The translations under genes and the position numbers were made by a program. A stretch of 64,000 bases of DNA. Origin: Aeromicrobium yanjiei. GTDB taxonomy: Bacteria; Actinomycetota; Actinomycetes; Propionibacteriales; Nocardioidaceae. The DNA lies in NCBI RefSeq assembly GCF_009649075.1, contig NZ_CP045737.1, positions 3,348,001 through 3,412,000 on the forward strand, in the 5' to 3' direction. Positions 63,360 through 64,000 of this stretch are shown here, piece after piece. Within the stretch, counting starts at the first letter, position 1, and each line of letters begins with the position of its first letter. The notes under the pieces are model-generated. The model searched no databases, had not been told where the DNA came from, and worked only from the letters and a program-made list of their open reading frames with translations.

Positions 63360-64000
63360 ATGAGCCGAGCGCCGTCCGTCCGACTCGTGTCCCCGCACCA
63401 GCTGTTCGTCGAGCACCTCGAGGCGCCGGCCGGGACGATCTTCATCCTGGTCGAGGACGACCTGTTCTTTCGTCAGTACCGCTTCCACGTGCAGAAGCTC
63501 GTGCTGCACCGGGCCTCGATGCGTCGGTTCGCCACCAGGCTGCGCGAGGCGTCGTTCGACGTCGAGGTCATCGAGACTGATGCACACCACACCAGCGTGG
63601 CCAGGCTCGCCGCCCTGTTGCGGCAGCTCGAGCCGGCCACGGTGACGATGTTCGACGTCGTCGACGACTGGCTCTCCCGCGACGTCGCGACGGCCGTGAG
63701 GGAGGCGGGGCTGGACCCGGCGTCCCTCCACGTGCTCGAGTCGCCCAACTTCCTGACCACCCGCGACCAGCTCACGGACTGGTTCGGCGACCACCCCGCG
63801 CGCATGCAGCACTTCTACGCCTGGCAACGACGGCGGCTCGACGTCCTCGTCGACGACGACCGGCCGGTCGGCGGCCAGTGGTCGTACGACACCGAGAACC
63901 GCAAGAAGCTGCCACGCCGGCACCCGGTGCCCGACGTGCCGTGGCCGCGCCGCCATCCCGAGGTGGACGAGGCGATCGCGTGGGTCGCCGAGCACTTCCC
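63360..64000 (+). CDS. Deoxyribodipyrimidine photolyase-related protein, FeS-BCP (6-4) type (partial)
   Basis: The first 213 residues are visible; the gene continues beyond the right edge. The visible part matches the bacterial cryptochrome/photolyase-related (DPRP, PhrB/CryB) family. The N-terminal domain reads VRLVSPHQLFVEHLEAPAGT then LVEDDLFFRQYRFHVQKLVL. The diagnostic segment is FYAWQRRRLDVLVDDDRPVG then GGQWSYDTENRKKLPRR. Characterised members repair (6-4) photoproducts with FAD, a lumazine antenna and a [4Fe-4S] cluster; the cofactor-binding C-terminal region is outside the window. The ATG follows a TACCGT element by 6 nt. Confidence 0.88.
   Translation, partial: MSRAPSVRLVSPHQLFVEHLEAPAGTIFILVEDDLFFRQYRFHVQKLVLHRASMRRFATRLREASFDVEVIETDAHHTSVARLAALLRQLEPATVTMFDVVDDWLSRDVATAVREAGLDPASLHVLESPNFLTTRDQLTDWFGDHPARMQHFYAWQRRRLDVLVDDDRPVGGQWSYDTENRKKLPRRHPVPDVPWPRRHPEVDEAIAWVAEHF

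Overview
The window is about 70% G+C chromosomal DNA with dense, mostly operonic coding. There is no rRNA, tRNA, insertion sequence, phage module or CRISPR array that I can see. The gene content points to a high-GC actinobacterium: dnaK-grpE-dnaJ-hspR order, FprA, a PBP-lipo-type transpeptidase, an MMPL transporter, actinobacterial-style paa and bkd operons, and TANNNT promoters abutting start codons. My inference is Nocardioidaceae (Aeromicrobium or Nocardioides-like); no taxonomic marker was tested. Both ends cut through a gene.

Layout. 1-2.5 kb: a minus-strand flavin electron-transfer cassette (RnfD-like membrane domain fused to an FNR-type reductase, ApbE, FMN-binding lipoprotein). 2.6-9.3 kb: a phytoene-dehydrogenase-like oxidoreductase, FprA behind an iron-box-like palindrome, and a TetR regulator divergent from an MFS/PAP2/DedA operon. 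9.3-11.4 kb: 3-hydroxyacyl-CoA and acyl-CoA dehydrogenases behind a strong palindrome. 11.5-17.6 kb: a stress island of three universal stress proteins, a PRC/MgtE_N-like protein, an NRMT-like Nramp transporter and an amino acid permease, with three DosR-like boxes. 17.6-25.1 kb: secreted cell-wall enzymes (M15 peptidase, PBP, SGNH protein), two alpha/beta hydrolases and an HxlR regulator, plus an unusual array of 21-bp repeats.

25.1-38.6 kb is the catabolic core. It holds the phenylacetate cluster (TetR, paaI, paaE-D-C-B-A facing paaZ-EthD-paaK, paaG-like) with a PaaR-type operator between paaA and paaZ. The branched-chain 2-oxoacid dehydrogenase operon (E1alpha, E1beta, E2) follows, with a divergent Lrp/AsnC regulator. 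Acyl-CoA products from both pathways can feed the fatty-acid genes elsewhere in the window.

38.6-49.4 kb: small lipoprotein and membrane genes, a thioesterase, an acyl-CoA synthetase, a fatty acid desaturase, pyruvate carboxylase, an NAD-kinase-like protein with an SPFH protein, and an RDD protein. 49.5-53.5 kb: the DnaK chaperone operon. 53.7-59 kb: a lipoprotein gene, an MMPL transporter with its TetR regulator, and another TetR. 59-64 kb: TrhO, a 2H phosphoesterase, an amidase, methionine aminopeptidase and the start of a photolyase-related gene.

The most unexplained structures are (i) 12 units of a 21-bp repeat in two opposed blocks at 23827-24055, and (ii) a family of palindromic elements about 86-106 bp long (three copies near 42.1, 43.4 and 62.0 kb), each placed right after a stop codon and so probably acting as mobile or dispersed terminators.
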